Shown here one piece after another: positions 5,593-5,599 of a stretch of 5,599 bases of DNA. The stretch is from contig DAOVXU010000120.1 in NCBI GenBank assembly GCA_030635995.1, positions 1-5,599 of the forward strand, written 5' to 3'. The stretch's first letter is position 1. Each line of letters opens with the position of its first letter. This DNA is from Arcobacter sp. (GTDB taxonomy: Bacteria; Campylobacterota; Campylobacteria; Campylobacterales; Arcobacteraceae). Made by a program: the position numbers and the translations under genes. The notes beneath the pieces were generated by a model. That model was given only the letters and a program-made list of their open reading frames with translations, had not been told where the DNA came from and ran no database searches.

Positions 5593-5599
5593 CTAATCT

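Noticed and set aside
1..5599. Mobile element, CRISPR array, toxin-antitoxin or defence system
   Set aside because: No transposase, integrase, direct-repeat array or recognisable defence domain is visible, composition is even, and the identified genes are housekeeping. The small gene pair at 1903-2633 lacks toxin/antitoxin features that I can recognise.

Overview
This 5.6 kb window is strongly A+T-rich (roughly three quarters A+T by eye), densely packed and carries ordinary chromosomal genes. The base composition, codon use (heavy in AAA, TTA, ATA and GAT), the style of the DapA and oligopeptidase A sequences, and promoters that look like a lone T/A-rich -10 box with no clear -35 all suggest a member of the Campylobacterota (Epsilonproteobacteria). 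An Arcobacter-like genome is a reasonable guess. This is inference from composition and remembered homologues, not from a search. There are no RNA genes, mobile elements, CRISPR arrays or obvious signs of horizontal transfer.

Layout. Positions 1-1860 (+) hold the 5'-truncated gene for an M3-family zinc oligopeptidase (oligopeptidase A, PrlC type). It is followed at short spacing by a coiled-coil/acidic protein of unknown function (1903-2355), a small unknown protein with a probable TTG start (2361-2633), and a free-standing FAD oxidoreductase resembling the oxidase half of MnmC (2645-3748). These four genes look like one transcription unit, with gaps of 42, 5 and 11 nt. A weak internal promoter is possible before the second gene. 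The unit ends in a perfect 12-bp hairpin at 3741-3768.

That hairpin also ends the convergent dapA gene (4651-3761, -), which encodes 4-hydroxy-tetrahydrodipicolinate synthase of lysine/diaminopimelate synthesis. The hairpin contains the stop codons of both genes. dapA has its own probable promoter and a good ribosome binding site. Across a 190-bp A/T-rich intergenic region lies a divergent gene (4842-5579, +) for a six-helix membrane protein of the DsbD_2 / TauE-SafE-like family. It carries the HCxGMCGG and LPCG motifs and a C-terminal Cys-Cys pair. It also ends in a perfect 12-bp hairpin, with the stop codon in the loop.

How the genes fit together. The functions are housekeeping: peptide turnover, tRNA wobble-uridine modification, lysine/cell-wall precursor synthesis, and probably metal or cytochrome-oxidase-related membrane chemistry. 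No single pathway links them. The most notable observation is that the membrane protein gene has no ATG, GTG or TTG start that would keep its first helix and cysteine motif. An AAGGA ribosome binding site sits 6 nt before an in-frame ATC (4842), which points to a rare AUC start, a start-codon mutation or a base-call error. I see no convincing evidence for a wholly new multi-gene system; the two unknown genes at 1903-2633 are the best candidates for undescribed biology.
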